Source: an uncultured Pseudomonadota bacterium
GTDB taxonomy: Bacteria; Pseudomonadota; Gammaproteobacteria; Steroidobacterales; Steroidobacteraceae
Assembly: GCA_903832085.1 (NCBI GenBank)
Contig: CAIKZZ010000001.1
Span: 62,001 to 126,000, forward strand
Direction of reading: 5' to 3'
Length of the DNA: 64,000 bases
Shown: piece after piece, positions 50,872 through 61,304 of the stretch
Numbering within the stretch: position 1 is the stretch's first letter
How the letters are laid out: every line of letters begins with the position of its first letter
Notes under the pieces: generated by a model
Seen by the model: only the letters and a program-made list of their open reading frames with translations
The model's database searches: none
Told to the model about the DNA's origin: nothing
Translations under genes and position numbers: made by a program

Positions 50872-53800
50872 TCAGACTAATGTGATCAGCAGGTCCTTGG
50901 ACTCAACCTGCTGCCCAGGCACAATGAGTACCGTAGCAATCTGCCCATCGCGTTCAGCGCGTACTGTCGCCTCCATTTTCATGGCTTCGAGCGTCAGCAG
51001 TACCTCGCCACGTATAACATCTTGTCCAGAGCGAACATTGACTGTGACAACCGTACCGGGCATTTGTGCCCCAATATGTTTGTGATTGCCAGCCTCTGCT
51101 TTGACGGGCGTAGGGCGCCTCGGCGCTCGACTGTGATCGACTGCACGCACCGAGCGTGGCTGCCCATTGAGCTCAAAAAAGACAGTACGCGTCCCATCGT
51201 CGTGCACCTCGCTGACGGCGACAAAGCGAATAATCAGCGTCTTGCCTCGCTCTAGCTCGAGCGATATCTCTTCACCAACCTCCATCCCATAGAAAAACGC
51301 CGGCGTGGGCAGTACCGAAACGTCCCCAAAGCGCAAGACACCTTTTGAGAACTCCTCAAATACCTTCGGGTACATGAGATACGACGCAAACTCCGTCTCG
51401 GATATTACTCGACCAACAGCCGCCTCGGCCTTAATCCTCTGCGACACCAAATCAAGAGCTGGCAGAATAGAACCCGGTCGCACCGTAATTGGCTCACGAC
51501 CGCTAAGCACTTTGTGCTGTAGAGCTTTTGGAAAACCGCCATACGGTTGCCCAATGTCTCCGTGAAAGAAACTCACTACGGACTCTGGGAATGCTACCTC
51601 GTGATCCGGATCCTCGATCTGTGCAATAGTAAGACCACTAGTGACCATCATAATGGCCATGTCACCCACGATCTTTGAGCTAGGCGTCACTTTGATAATG
51701 TCGCCAAAAAGCTTGTTGACCTGCTCATAGGCACTTGCCACCTCCGGCCATCGGTGGCCCGCAATGCCGAGCGATCTGGCCTGCTCTTTTAGATTGGTGT
51801 ACTGCCCACCAGGCATGCCATGTTGGTAAACCTCTGATGCGCCCGAGCGGATATCGCTCTCGAAAGCCGCGTAGCATCGCCGTACCTGCTCCCAATACGT
51901 TGAAACAGTCCGCACCCTGTCGATATTCAACCCCGTATCCTGAGCTGAATGTTGCAATGCCGCGACGATAGAGCCTAGGTTCGGCTGCGAGGTGAGGCCG
52001 CTCATTGAATCCATGGCCGCATCCACCGCATCACAGCCAGCATCAATCGCCGCAAGCACGCTCGCAGCGGCAATACCGCTAGTGTCGTGCGTGTGAAAGT
52101 GCAGCGGTATGGTCACTTCCTGTTTAAGTGCACGTACGAGCATCGCTGCAGCCCGTGGGCTACACAAACCAGCCATATCCTTGATCGCAAGAACATGTGC
52201 ACCAGCCATCTCGAGTTCCTTGGCAAGAGATACGTAGTAGCGCAAATCATATTTTTTCTCAGCGGGATCACATAAATTGCCCGTATAACAAATCGCCGCC
52301 TCAATAACCTTACCGGCATCACCGACCGCATCCATCGCAAAACGCATATTTTCAACCCAGTTAAGTGAGTCAAAAATTCTAAAGACATCGATGCCTGATT
52401 CTGCCGCTTGATTTACAAAGTGCTTAACGACATTGTCCGGATAGTTGGTATAACCGACAGCATTTGCTGAACGTAATAGCATCTGTAAAAGCATATTCGG
52501 CATCGCTTGCCGACATTGCTGCAGCCGTTGCCAGGGGTCCTCTCGCAAAAATCTCATCGACACATCAAATGTTGCCCCACCCCAACACTCGATAGAGAAA
52601 AGATTAGGCAACAGCGCTGCGTAATAAGGCGCGATCGCCACCAAATCATGTGTGCGCACCCGTGTTGCGAGCAACGACTGATGCGCATCGCGCATCGTCG
52701 TATCAGTAATGAGGGCTCGCTGTGACTGCAACATCCATTGCGCCAAAGCTCGCGGCCCCTCGGCATCTAACAGTTGCTTTGCACCAGGCACAATAGCTGG
52801 CAACTCTAATTTGGGTAACTGTGGACTACTCAATGCAACGGGGCGCGCTCTGGACTTCAGATCTGCACTTGGATTTACTATGACATCAGCCAAATAGCTC
52901 AACAGCCGCGTGGCACGGTCACGGCGCTTCGTAAATACATACAGCTCCGGTGTTGAGTCAATAAAGCGCGTTGTGTAGGCGCCTGAACTGAAGTCATTAT
53001 GATTAATCAGCTGGTCAAGGAATCGTAGGTTCGTAACAACACCACGAATGCGAAACTCCCACAGAGCGCGATGCATACGCCGAATCGTTTCCTCAGCCGT
53101 TGGCGCCCAGACTGTCACTTTAACTAACAGCGAATCATATGAGCGTCCGATGATTGCGCCTGCATATGCAGTCCCTGCATCAAGGCGCACGCCGAAACCT
53201 GCAGGACTCCGATAGGCGGTTATTGTTCCGTAATCAGGAATAAAGTTATTCTCTGGATCCTCAGTTGTGACGCGGCATTGCATAGCGTGTCCCACCATGC
53301 GAATGTCTTGCTGAACAGGAACACCAGATGCCGCATCACCGATTACAGATCCTTCCGCAATACGAATCTGCGCTTTAACAATATCGATACCAGTTATAGC
53401 CTCGGTGACTGTGTGCTCAACCTGTATGCGCGGATTTACCTCAATAAAATAAATGTTGCCGCTATCGGCATCTTGCAAGAACTCGACGGTTCCAGCTCCT
53501 CGATATCTGACGGCCCCACCAATTTTCAACGCCAGCTGACATAGACTAAGTCTTGCTGATTCATTAAGAAAAACCGCGGGGGCGCGTTCAATCACTTTCT
53601 GGTTACGTCTCTGCAAGGTGCAGTCTCGTTCCCATAAATGCACTAAATTCCCATGCGCATCGCCTAGCAGCTGAACCTCAATATGGCGGGCGCGGCGGAT
53701 GAGTTTCTCTAAGTAGACCTCATCGTTTCCAAACGCAGCCTTCGCTTCACGCCGTGCTGCAGTCACGAGTTCTGGCAGTTCGGCCGCCGTCTCAACGACC

Positions 53801-54336
53801 CGCATACCCCGACCGCCGCCACCCCAACTCGCCTTGAGCATGACGGGGTAGCCAATGGTGTCTGCTAAAGCTAAAGCTCCATTGATATCGTAAGGTAGAG
53901 GTGGTGTCGCCGGCATGACCGGCACCCCAGCGGCAATCGCAACATGACGTGCAGCGACTTTATTGCCCAATGTGCGCATGGTATCTGGCGACGGCCCTAC
54001 AAAGACGATCCCCGCGCGGGCGCAAGCATCAGCGAAGTCTGGGTTCTCTGACAGAAAGCCGTACCCCGGATGAATGGCGTCACATTTCGAATCCGTTGCA
54101 ATACGGATGATATCGTTAATATCTAAGTACGCGTCAATGGGACTTTTTCCGACGCCGACCTGATAGCTCTCATCAGCCTTGGTGCGATGCAACGAAAAGC
54201 GATCTTCGGCGGAATATATCGCGACCGTGACGATATTAAGTTCATTCGCTGCGCGCATCACCCGGATCGCGATTTCGCCACGGTTTGCAATGAGCAGACG
54301 CCTAATCGCGTGCGTCTGTGCTGGACCTCGAAGCAT
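50872..54336 (-). CDS. pyc: pyruvate carboxylase
   Basis: This is a single-chain biotin enzyme (1154 aa) making oxaloacetate from pyruvate, replenishing the TCA cycle. The order is: biotin carboxylase ('LIANRGEIAIRVMRAANEL', 'SWGGGGRGMRVVE', 'FIEVNPRIQVEHTVTEAI'), carboxyltransferase (from ~530, 'LITDTTMRDAHQSLLATR'), allosteric/PC-tetramerisation region, and biotinyl domain with the lysine in 'LTLEAMKMEATV' (~1120). All parts look intact. It is monocistronic, converging with phaC by 6 bases. Confidence 0.97.
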   Translation of the reverse strand: MLRGPAQTHAIRRLLIANRGEIAIRVMRAANELNIVTVAIYSAEDRFSLHRTKADESYQVGVGKSPIDAYLDINDIIRIATDSKCDAIHPGYGFLSENPDFADACARAGIVFVGPSPDTMRTLGNKVAARHVAIAAGVPVMPATPPLPYDINGALALADTIGYPVMLKASWGGGGRGMRVVETAAELPELVTAARREAKAAFGNDEVYLEKLIRRARHIEVQLLGDAHGNLVHLWERDCTLQRRNQKVIERAPAVFLNESARLSLCQLALKIGGAVRYRGAGTVEFLQDADSGNIYFIEVNPRIQVEHTVTEAITGIDIVKAQIRIAEGSVIGDAASGVPVQQDIRMVGHAMQCRVTTEDPENNFIPDYGTITAYRSPAGFGVRLDAGTAYAGAIIGRSYDSLLVKVTVWAPTAEETIRRMHRALWEFRIRGVVTNLRFLDQLINHNDFSSGAYTTRFIDSTPELYVFTKRRDRATRLLSYLADVIVNPSADLKSRARPVALSSPQLPKLELPAIVPGAKQLLDAEGPRALAQWMLQSQRALITDTTMRDAHQSLLATRVRTHDLVAIAPYYAALLPNLFSIECWGGATFDVSMRFLREDPWQRLQQCRQAMPNMLLQMLLRSANAVGYTNYPDNVVKHFVNQAAESGIDVFRIFDSLNWVENMRFAMDAVGDAGKVIEAAICYTGNLCDPAEKKYDLRYYVSLAKELEMAGAHVLAIKDMAGLCSPRAAAMLVRALKQEVTIPLHFHTHDTSGIAAASVLAAIDAGCDAVDAAMDSMSGLTSQPNLGSIVAALQHSAQDTGLNIDRVRTVSTYWEQVRRCYAAFESDIRSGASEVYQHGMPGGQYTNLKEQARSLGIAGHRWPEVASAYEQVNKLFGDIIKVTPSSKIVGDMAIMMVTSGLTIAQIEDPDHEVAFPESVVSFFHGDIGQPYGGFPKALQHKVLSGREPITVRPGSILPALDLVSQRIKAEAAVGRVISETEFASYLMYPKVFEEFSKGVLRFGDVSVLPTPAFFYGMEVGEEISLELERGKTLIIRFVAVSEVHDDGTRTVFFELNGQPRSVRAVDHSRAPRRPTPVKAEAGNHKHIGAQMPGTVVTVNVRSGQDVIRGEVLLTLEAMKMEATVRAERDGQIATVLIVPGQQVESKDLLITLV

Positions 54337-54428
54337 TGCTCTTCCCTAGTGATGTTGGCACACCCAGTTGGTGCGTTTAGGAGTACATAATAGCGATCCT
54401 TCGCAAACCGAGCGATAGCTTAGATACG

Positions 54429-55655
54429 CTAAATGACGCGTCGTGACATCCGAAAAGCACCAGTTTTGAGGGTATCGTAGGCCCCTTCACTAAACACTGA
54501 GCGATTCCTGCCCTCGCTCTTGGCCTGGTAAAGGGCCTCATCAGCCAATTGTAAGAATCCTTGATAACTGCGGTCGTCGCTCGGAGCCACATATGCCACC
54601 CCAACGCTCACTGTCACGGATGGGCCTACGGTCGAGTCCGCGTGCGGTATACCCAATGCCGCGACATGAGCATGAATTCTTGTAGATATCTCTTGAAGAT
54701 AACTCGTTGTCGGATTGTAAAGAATGATCGCAAATTCCTCACCTCCAAAACGCGCAACTAAATCGAGGGGTCGTCGGGCCGCACGGGATAACGCGACAGC
54801 AACAGCCTTAAGACACTCATCGCCAGCTTGATGCCCATGGCGATCATTAAATGTCTTAAAGCAATCAATATCAACCATTAAAAGAGCCAGTGCCACTTGT
54901 TCGCGCTGTGCCTGCAGCCATGAATTCTGTAACTGTTCATCAAAGCGTCGTCGGTTATGAATCCCTGTGAGTCCATCCCGCGCGGCGGTCTCTGCAAGCA
55001 ATCGTCTTTCAAGAAAGTGTGTCCGCGACTCCATCTCAAGCCCATACGCCATACTGATACAAATTATATTGATTATAAGGAGAACCAACGAGTTATAGAT
55101 GACGTCAGCTTCAGCCACGCCATCAATCACAGAGAATAAAACATAAACAAGCCACAGAATAATATTCGTGCGTATCGCTTGGTAAAAAAGTAAACCGACC
55201 AAAATATAGATGTACAGCGCGGCGATCAGTACGGCGACGAGCATTACTGGCGAACCATTTTCGCTTGCTCGCAATGATGCCAGTGTGACTAAAATTCCGA
55301 GGAATGGAATGCCAATGGCAGCGAAGCGCGGGTAGATTTTTCGCGCTGTTGGCAGGCTAGAAATAGTAACGGCACTGGCAAGACTAACCACGATAGCAGC
55401 AAACAGCCCCATTCCGACGAACGTTAGATGACCAGCATTGCCGGTCAAAAAATTTAGTGCGGCAAATGCTGTGACTGCTGTTGTGGCAAGATAAAAATTG
55501 AAGCGAATCTGTGGCAAACGAGTACGGATATCAGCGCGCCTGAACTCTTGCTCAAGGTCGTTCTCAAAACGTAACCACGTAAAGCCGTCGCGCAGTTGGC
55601 GCTGGGTCGCCGACTGATCCGCAATAATCAGCTGCTGAGTTTCAAGTGGGTTCAA
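54429..55655 (-). CDS. membrane-anchored diguanylate cyclase
   Basis: This is a 408-aa protein that would synthesise cyclic di-GMP. The first ~190 residues hold about six hydrophobic helices, with no recognisable sensor domain. The GGDEF domain (~225-390) has the active-site variant 'ARFGGEEFAIIL' (~303), which is catalytically competent in the family. 'RPLD' lies five residues before it, fitting the inhibitory I-site (RxxD). Further motifs include 'DGLTGIHNRRRFDEQL' and 'LMVDIDCFKTFNDRHGHQAGD'. It is monocistronic. Confidence 0.94.
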   Translation of the reverse strand: MNPLETQQLIIADQSATQRQLRDGFTWLRFENDLEQEFRRADIRTRLPQIRFNFYLATTAVTAFAALNFLTGNAGHLTFVGMGLFAAIVVSLASAVTISSLPTARKIYPRFAAIGIPFLGILVTLASLRASENGSPVMLVAVLIAALYIYILVGLLFYQAIRTNIILWLVYVLFSVIDGVAEADVIYNSLVLLIINIICISMAYGLEMESRTHFLERRLLAETAARDGLTGIHNRRRFDEQLQNSWLQAQREQVALALLMVDIDCFKTFNDRHGHQAGDECLKAVAVALSRAARRPLDLVARFGGEEFAIILYNPTTSYLQEISTRIHAHVAALGIPHADSTVGPSVTVSVGVAYVAPSDDRSYQGFLQLADEALYQAKSEGRNRSVFSEGAYDTLKTGAFRMSRRVI

Positions 55656-55755
55656 TCGAACGCCTTCATCGATTGGTACGACGGGGTTAAGCTATGCGCA
55701 CTGGTCGGTAGCGTATCGCATTCTAATTGTTTTCAAATAAAGATGCGGCTGTTTG

Positions 55756-55962
55756 CTAATCTTGGCCAGGCAAATCGTTGTTACGACGGGCGTTACGCAC
55801 CCGTGTACGCCAAACCTCGAACGGATCCCAGCCGCTGACCCTTGCGCCAGCTTGATTGGATACGTTCTCAGGCTGGTTCTTTTGCTCGTCATTGGCTGCG
55901 TCAGCCATGCCCAATAGCTTGCCGAGTTTAAACCTGCCAGTTAAGTCGATCACGTTACGCAT
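55756..55962 (-). CDS. small hypothetical protein
   Basis: This is a 68-aa reading frame ('MRNVIDLTGRFKLGKLLGMA', then 'SGWDPFEVWRTRVRNARRN'). The C-terminal Trp/Arg-rich stretch has natural protein composition and I think it recurs in related gammaproteobacteria, but I cannot search. No strong ribosome binding site. It lies between gshA and the cyclase gene, both leftward. The function is unknown. Confidence 0.5.
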   Translation of the reverse strand: MRNVIDLTGRFKLGKLLGMADAANDEQKNQPENVSNQAGARVSGWDPFEVWRTRVRNARRNNDLPGQD

Positions 55963-56075
55963 ATTTTAGTGAGTCCCATCGGTCCTTGACGGATTCCATT
56001 TACATAACAGCACAGCCAATCAAAGTACGGGTTAAGGTTATCGGGCTTTATGGCGGGCGCATAGCGTCATAATGG

Positions 56076-56101
56076 AATTATGTTAACAGAATCACATAAT
56101 T
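56076..56101. repeat. AT-rich inverted repeat
   Basis: AATTATGT (56076-56083) and ACATAATT (56094-56101) are perfect 8-base inverted copies around a 10-base spacer, in the gap between gshA and the small hypothetical gene. It may be a protein-binding site for a leftward promoter of gene 55756 or a weak hairpin after gshA; nothing distinguishes these. Confidence 0.45.
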
Positions 56102-56139
56102 AGTCGGGGACACGCCTAAATCGGCGGGATATAGCGGTT

Positions 56140-57723
56140 TTAGTCCGCTAAGTAGCGCGCAAGGTACTCTTTAAAAGGCGGCTGAGGCGCTCGCTCCAGG
56201 TCTGCTTGTGCCTGCAAAGAATGGTTTGCCTCTGCAACAAGCGCTGAGAACTTTTCAGTATCCGGTGCCACTAACTCGTTAAAGTATGACTTGTATCCTT
56301 TAGACAATCGCATGCCAAAAGCAAAGAACGACTCACCCGTTGTGGTTAATTCTTTGAGAACTCGAGCTGAAGGGGTAGCCTCAACGTTGATAATTTTCTG
56401 AGCCTGGGTAGCTAATGCAGCTGAATACGGTTTTTCGGAATCGCCCTCTTCAAGCATTTCACAAACGCCTTGCATTGCATCCAGAATTTCCGAAGCCCAA
56501 CCACGCATCTCAACCGCACGACCCTCCCAATTGAGAATCAGTCCGGGTTCGCGTCCGCGCCTAGCAACCGTCACGTGATTTTGATCAAGCGCCAACTGAT
56601 TCGCATGATCAATGAGTGGGCTTGGCGTCAAGGCACAAAACGCCGCAAACGCTTCTAGGAATCTCAGCTTAGCCTGATTGACCCCTACTGGATCGAGTGG
56701 ACTCACGTCTAACGAACGCATCTCAACATACTCAACCCCCGCTCGACGCAAGGCCTTGGTTGGCCGTTCACCAGACCTTGTTACACGCTTCGGGCGGATA
56801 TACGCATAATATTCATTCTCTATCTGGAGACGGTTTCCATTTAACTGCAACCATTCTCCATCGACCTCTACACCTATACGATTAAACTCTTCGCTGGGCG
56901 TTGAGATTGCCCGACTCATGTCGCGCACATAGTCTGTAAGTGAGTTAACTGAAATCAATACATCAGCCTGGCTTTTATTGCGATAGCCCAAATCGCTCAT
57001 CCGCAGAGATGTGCCATAAGGCGCGTACAAAGTGTCCTTATCCCATTCTTCAAGACCATGATCGTCACGGCCAGCGACAAAAGACCGGCAAACTGTAGGG
57101 GATACGCCAAATAGATAATGAATTATCCAGCCGTGTCGCCGGTAATTCCGCAGTAGAGAAAAATAAGTGTCGGACTGAAAATCTTGCCCACTATCATTGG
57201 TCTCAAGCACATCTGCAAGTACAGGCCAAAACTGTTTCGGAAAGGAGTAATTAAAATGTACTCCAGAAATGGCTTGCATAATTCTTCCATAACGCAAGCC
57301 AAGCCCAACCCGATAAACAGACTTCATCCGACCAATATTAGAGGTGCCATACTGAGCGATCGGAATACTCGCATCGCCGTTTAGTAAACACGGCATGCTT
57401 GTGCTCCATAGCAATTCGTCATCAAGATTGCGATAAACAAACTGATGCATCTCTGTTAAATACTGAAGTAACTCCCAGCTGGTGGTAAACGCTGGGGTCA
57501 CGAGCTCAACGAGAGCCTCAGAATAATCCGTCGTCAGATGCTCATGGGTCAATGCAGAACCAAGCCCTCGCGGGTGGGACCTCATTGAAATATGGCCACC
57601 AGGAGAGACGCGTAATGACTCTTTTTCGACTCCTTTAAGCCCGCCAAGCAAGACGCCGCGTTCACCGGAGTTTATGAGTCCGGCCAGATGGCGATCAAAG
57701 CGGCGATCAATACGTTTGGTCAA
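56140..57723 (-). CDS. gshA: glutamate-cysteine ligase (gammaproteobacterial type)
   Basis: GshA makes gamma-glutamylcysteine, the first step to glutathione. The 527-aa protein fits the gammaproteobacterial GCL group ('GGLKGVEKESLRVSPGGHIS', 'ALTHEHLTTDYSEALVELVTP', 'YGTSLRMSDLGY', 'EYVEMRSLDVSPLDPVGVNQ'). No gshB is adjacent. Glutathione from this pathway would serve gloA and perhaps the glutaredoxin-DinB protein. Confidence 0.96.
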   Translation of the reverse strand: MTKRIDRRFDRHLAGLINSGERGVLLGGLKGVEKESLRVSPGGHISMRSHPRGLGSALTHEHLTTDYSEALVELVTPAFTTSWELLQYLTEMHQFVYRNLDDELLWSTSMPCLLNGDASIPIAQYGTSNIGRMKSVYRVGLGLRYGRIMQAISGVHFNYSFPKQFWPVLADVLETNDSGQDFQSDTYFSLLRNYRRHGWIIHYLFGVSPTVCRSFVAGRDDHGLEEWDKDTLYAPYGTSLRMSDLGYRNKSQADVLISVNSLTDYVRDMSRAISTPSEEFNRIGVEVDGEWLQLNGNRLQIENEYYAYIRPKRVTRSGERPTKALRRAGVEYVEMRSLDVSPLDPVGVNQAKLRFLEAFAAFCALTPSPLIDHANQLALDQNHVTVARRGREPGLILNWEGRAVEMRGWASEILDAMQGVCEMLEEGDSEKPYSAALATQAQKIINVEATPSARVLKELTTTGESFFAFGMRLSKGYKSYFNELVAPDTEKFSALVAEANHSLQAQADLERAPQPPFKEYLARYLAD

Positions 57724-57769
57724 ATCAGCAGCCTAAGTAGCAAACAAATATAGGGTCATTGTAATGGAA

Positions 57770-57812
57770 GCCTGCGGGCAGCGTCCCTGGTACTTCGCTG
57801 GTGCCTGCGGGC
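57770..57812. repeat. short direct repeat flanking a small hairpin
   Basis: GCCTGCGGGC occurs twice (57770-57779 and 57803-57812), with CAGCG and CGCTG between the copies able to pair. It lies in the 99-base gap between fadA and gshA. It may be a degraded repetitive extragenic element or part of a weak terminator for fadA. Confidence 0.4.
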
Positions 57813-57822
57813 TTAAATCTGA

Positions 57823-59004
57823 CTAAAAAACCTCGAACAGGCCGGCAGCACCCATACCACCACCAATACACATCGTTATGACCACATTTTTCGCGTTTTT
57901 CCGCTTACCAGCCAAGAGGGCGTGGCCCACCAATCGCTGCCCACTCATGCCATAGGGATGGCCAACTGCGATCGCTCCGCCATGTATGTTTAACCGCTCA
58001 TCAGGGATTTCCAGGATGTCGCGGCAATAAAGCGTCTGCACAGCAAAGGCTTCGTTGAGCTCCCATAAGTCGATATCTTTAATCCCAAGACCAACACGCT
58101 TCAGTAGCTTCGGGACTGCGAAGACAGGACCAATACCCATGACGGCAGGATCACAACCGGATACAGCAAAACCTTTAAAGAGCCCTAATGGCTCAAGACC
58201 ACGCCGTTCAGCCAAATTGGCGCTCATGACGACACACGCCCCAGCACCATCAGAAAACTGGCTAGCATTACCCGCTGTAATTACGCCACCAGCAAGAGCA
58301 GGCTTTAACTTCTGAAGTGCAGCAAGAGTTGTGCCGGGACGCAAACCCTCATCTACAGCGACCGTCACTTCCCGGCTGGACATACGGCCAGTCACGGGAT
58401 CAACCATGGCACTAGTCACCGTAATAGGCGCTATCTCATCTGTAAACTCACCGGCTTCTTGCGCAGAACATGCGCGCGTCTGGCTACGCACACCATACTC
58501 ATCCATACGCTCGCGCGAAATCCCGTACCGCTTTGCCAACTCTTCTGCAGTCTGCAGCATGTTCCAATAAATATCTGGTTGATGCTTATCTAACCACGCT
58601 TCTTTTACAAAGCTATTATTAGCCCCATTCTGCACCACAGAAATTGCTTCGACTCCACCAGCAACATAAACGTCACCCTCCCCGGCCATAATCCGTTGAG
58701 CTGCCATCGCGATAGTCTGCAAGCCAGAAGCACAAAACCTGTTTACGGTCACACCAGAAACTGACGTTGGGCACCCAGCCCTAAGAGCGCTTTGCCTTGC
58801 AATATTATTACCGGTAGCACCCTCAGTAAGCGTGCAACCTATCAACACATCCTCTACTTCCTGAGGATCAATTTTCGCTCTCTCGATAGCGGCTTTAACG
58901 ACATGCCCAGCAAGAGTGGCGCCATGTGACAGGTTGAAAGCTCCACGCCACGACTTTGCTAAGGGAGTTCGAGCTGTCGAAACAATCACTGCCGCGCGCG
59001 TCAT
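57823..59004 (-). CDS. fadA: acetyl-CoA C-acyltransferase (thiolase)
   Basis: This is a 393-aa thiolase, the last step of the beta-oxidation cycle. The nucleophilic Cys is in '[11 protein letters not shown]' (~89), the catalytic His in '[11 protein letters not shown]', and the second Cys in '[14 protein letters not shown]'. The ATG overlaps the FadB stop by 4 bases, and the pair forms a degradative fadBA operon. Degradative specificity is inferred from the fadB partner. Confidence 0.93.
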   Translation of the reverse strand: MTRAAVIVSTARTPLAKSWRGAFNLSHGATLAGHVVKAAIERAKIDPQEVEDVLIGCTLTEGATGNNIARQSALRAGCPTSVSGVTVNRFCASGLQTIAMAAQRIMAGEGDVYVAGGVEAISVVQNGANNSFVKEAWLDKHQPDIYWNMLQTAEELAKRYGISRERMDEYGVRSQTRACSAQEAGEFTDEIAPITVTSAMVDPVTGRMSSREVTVAVDEGLRPGTTLAALQKLKPALAGGVITAGNASQFSDGAGACVVMSANLAERRGLEPLGLFKGFAVSGCDPAVMGIGPVFAVPKLLKRVGLGIKDIDLWELNEAFAVQTLYCRDILEIPDERLNIHGGAIAVGHPYGMSGQRLVGHALLAGKRKNAKNVVITMCIGGGMGAAGLFEVF

Positions 59005-61115
59005 AGACTTACTCCGGGGGCATTAAACATCAAACCTTGGTCAGCGAGTCGCTGCAACAACGGTGCCGGCGTCCAAAAATCAGGGTCGCCATAAGCGCTA
59101 CGTCCTAGTTCACGCATCCGACGAACGACCGCATAAAGGCCAACTTCATCGGCGTAACGCATCGGTCCACCACGCCAAACAGGAAAGCCATAGCCGGTCA
59201 GATAAACAAGATCGACATCAGATGCTCGCAGCGCGATCCCTTCCTCGAGGATTTTTGCCGCTTCATTGACGAGCGCAAACACCAGTCGATCGACGATTTC
59301 TGCTGCGCCAATACTCCGTGGTGACAAGCTCTTTTCGAGGCGATACTCGATTAAAAGCTGTGCAACGGCCGGGGCAGGATAAGCAGTTCGGTCACCTGGC
59401 TTATAGTCATACCAGCCAGCGTTAGTTTTTTGCCCAAATCGCCCGAGTTCGCATAAACGATCTGCTATTTGTGAATATTTAGTCTGCGGTCGCTCTATGT
59501 AGCGGCGCTTTCGAATATGCCAACCAATGTCATTGCCGGCGAGATCTCCCACCCGGAACGGCCCCATTGCAAAACCAAATTGCTCAGCAGCTGCATCGAT
59601 GGATTCGGGACTTGCTCCTTCATCCAACATAAACAACGCCTGTCGAACATACTGTTCAAGCATCCGATTACCAATAAACCCATCACACACCCCAGACACT
59701 ACAGCTGTCTTTCGCAACACCTTCGCCAGGTCCATTACGGTGAGAAGAACGCTGGGGGACGTCGCTGTCCCTCGAACGACTTCCAGTAGTTTCATTACGT
59801 TCGCCGGGCTAAAGAAGTGAGTTCCAAGAACATCTGCGGGCCTATTCGTAAATGCAGCGATCTTATTAACATCCAGCGTTGATGTGTTTGTTGCCAGTAT
59901 CGCTCCCGGCTTCGCTACCGCATCAAGACGCTTGAAAACCTGCTCTTTGGCCGTCATGTCTTCAAATACAGCCTCAATAATTAGGTCCGCACTTGCAAGG
60001 CTAGAAAAGTCGAGGCTGGGCGTGAGTAATTGTGCTTTGACAGCTGCTGCCTCTTGCGACAAACGCCCTTTCTTTACCTGACTCGCATAGACGTCTTTGA
60101 TTTTAAAAAGACCGCGGTCAAGGGATTCTTTATTAAGTTCTACTAATACGACAGGGATGCCAGCATTTAAGAAATTGATCGCAATGCCAGCGCCCATGGT
60201 GCCCGCGCCAACAATACCCGCAAGCTTTATCTCACGCTTGGGCAGAGCACTGTTGATACCAGGAATTTTGCTTGCGGCACGTTCAGCAAAAAAGGCATGC
60301 CGAAGAGCTCGCGATACAGATCCAGCCATTAGCTCTTCAAATAGCCGTCTTTCGACGGCCAGGCCCTCTTCAAAGGTGCCTTTTGTTGCTGCTTCAATTG
60401 CATCAATACATTTGAGTGGTGCTGGAAAATTTGGGAAGCCTGCTTTGATCATATTTCGTGCGAATATGAAAAGCGCTTCTGCATTAGGCTCACGTATCAC
60501 ACGAGCACTAGCTTTAGGCAAAGGATTCTTGATTAGGTCTTCAGCCTTTCCTGCGGCCAAGGAAACTGCGGCATCTAACAGATCAGATGCAACTACAGCG
60601 TCTAGTAGTGGTGTGCCCTGTAAAGCTTTGGCGGGGACCGGCTCGCCTGATAAAATCAGGTTCAGTGAGGCTTCGACACCAAGTAGACGCGGTAGTCGTT
60701 GTGTTCCACCGGCACCAGGCATTAGCCCCAGCTTAACCTCTGGCAATCCAAGCTTTGCGCTCGCTAGTGCGATGCGATAATGACAGCCGAGCGCTAATTC
60801 GAGCCCTCCACCTAAACACGCGCCCTCGATTGCGGCGATCACTGGCTTGGTCATCCCCTCAAGTATTGTGATTACCTCTCGTAAATTTGGGCTCGCCACC
60901 GCGCCGCTGCTACCGAACTCTTTGATATCAGCTCCGGCGGAAAACAGCCCGTTCACGCCCATCAGCACAACTGCAGCTACCGCTGGGTCGACATCAAGCT
61001 CATCAAAGGCAGCGACTAATTCACGTCGCGTGACAGCCCCTAGGCTATTGACGGGTGGAAGGCCAAAGGCAATGATGGCGATAGCATCTTGTCGGGTCAC
61101 TGTGACGGCGGTCAT
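59001..61115 (-). CDS. fadB: multifunctional enoyl-CoA hydratase / 3-hydroxyacyl-CoA dehydrogenase
   Basis: This is a two-domain beta-oxidation enzyme, ~704 aa. The N-terminal crotonase part has '[19 protein letters not shown]' and '[20 protein letters not shown]' with both catalytic Glu residues. The dehydrogenase part has the NAD-binding '[20 protein letters not shown]' (~300) and '[20 protein letters not shown]'. The start at 61115 is chosen because GGAG lies ~9 bases upstream; the tracked start at 61145 adds ten residues without a ribosome binding site. It sits first in the operon with fadA. It could equally be called fadJ-like. Confidence 0.93.
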   Translation of the reverse strand: MTAVTVTRQDAIAIIAFGLPPVNSLGAVTRRELVAAFDELDVDPAVAAVVLMGVNGLFSAGADIKEFGSSGAVASPNLREVITILEGMTKPVIAAIEGACLGGGLELALGCHYRIALASAKLGLPEVKLGLMPGAGGTQRLPRLLGVEASLNLILSGEPVPAKALQGTPLLDAVVASDLLDAAVSLAAGKAEDLIKNPLPKASARVIREPNAEALFIFARNMIKAGFPNFPAPLKCIDAIEAATKGTFEEGLAVERRLFEELMAGSVSRALRHAFFAERAASKIPGINSALPKREIKLAGIVGAGTMGAGIAINFLNAGIPVVLVELNKESLDRGLFKIKDVYASQVKKGRLSQEAAAVKAQLLTPSLDFSSLASADLIIEAVFEDMTAKEQVFKRLDAVAKPGAILATNTSTLDVNKIAAFTNRPADVLGTHFFSPANVMKLLEVVRGTATSPSVLLTVMDLAKVLRKTAVVSGVCDGFIGNRMLEQYVRQALFMLDEGASPESIDAAAEQFGFAMGPFRVGDLAGNDIGWHIRKRRYIERPQTKYSQIADRLCELGRFGQKTNAGWYDYKPGDRTAYPAPAVAQLLIEYRLEKSLSPRSIGAAEIVDRLVFALVNEAAKILEEGIALRASDVDLVYLTGYGFPVWRGGPMRYADEVGLYAVVRRMRELGRSAYGDPDFWTPAPLLQRLADQGLMFNAPGVSL

Positions 61116-61304
61116 TTCGCTAAACTCCAAGGGCACTTTGGGCAATTATGCTACTGATTATGGCGGCGAGTGCAGGTGTTAACCGAAAATGACGCTTGTA
61201 CTGGGTGCGTAGTCGGTCAAGAGTAGTCGCATCTGCGTCTAGAGGGCAAAATGGCCTCCGAGGCGAATTCTTTTAGTTCATCCACTTACCATTGGTAGCG
61301 CGTC

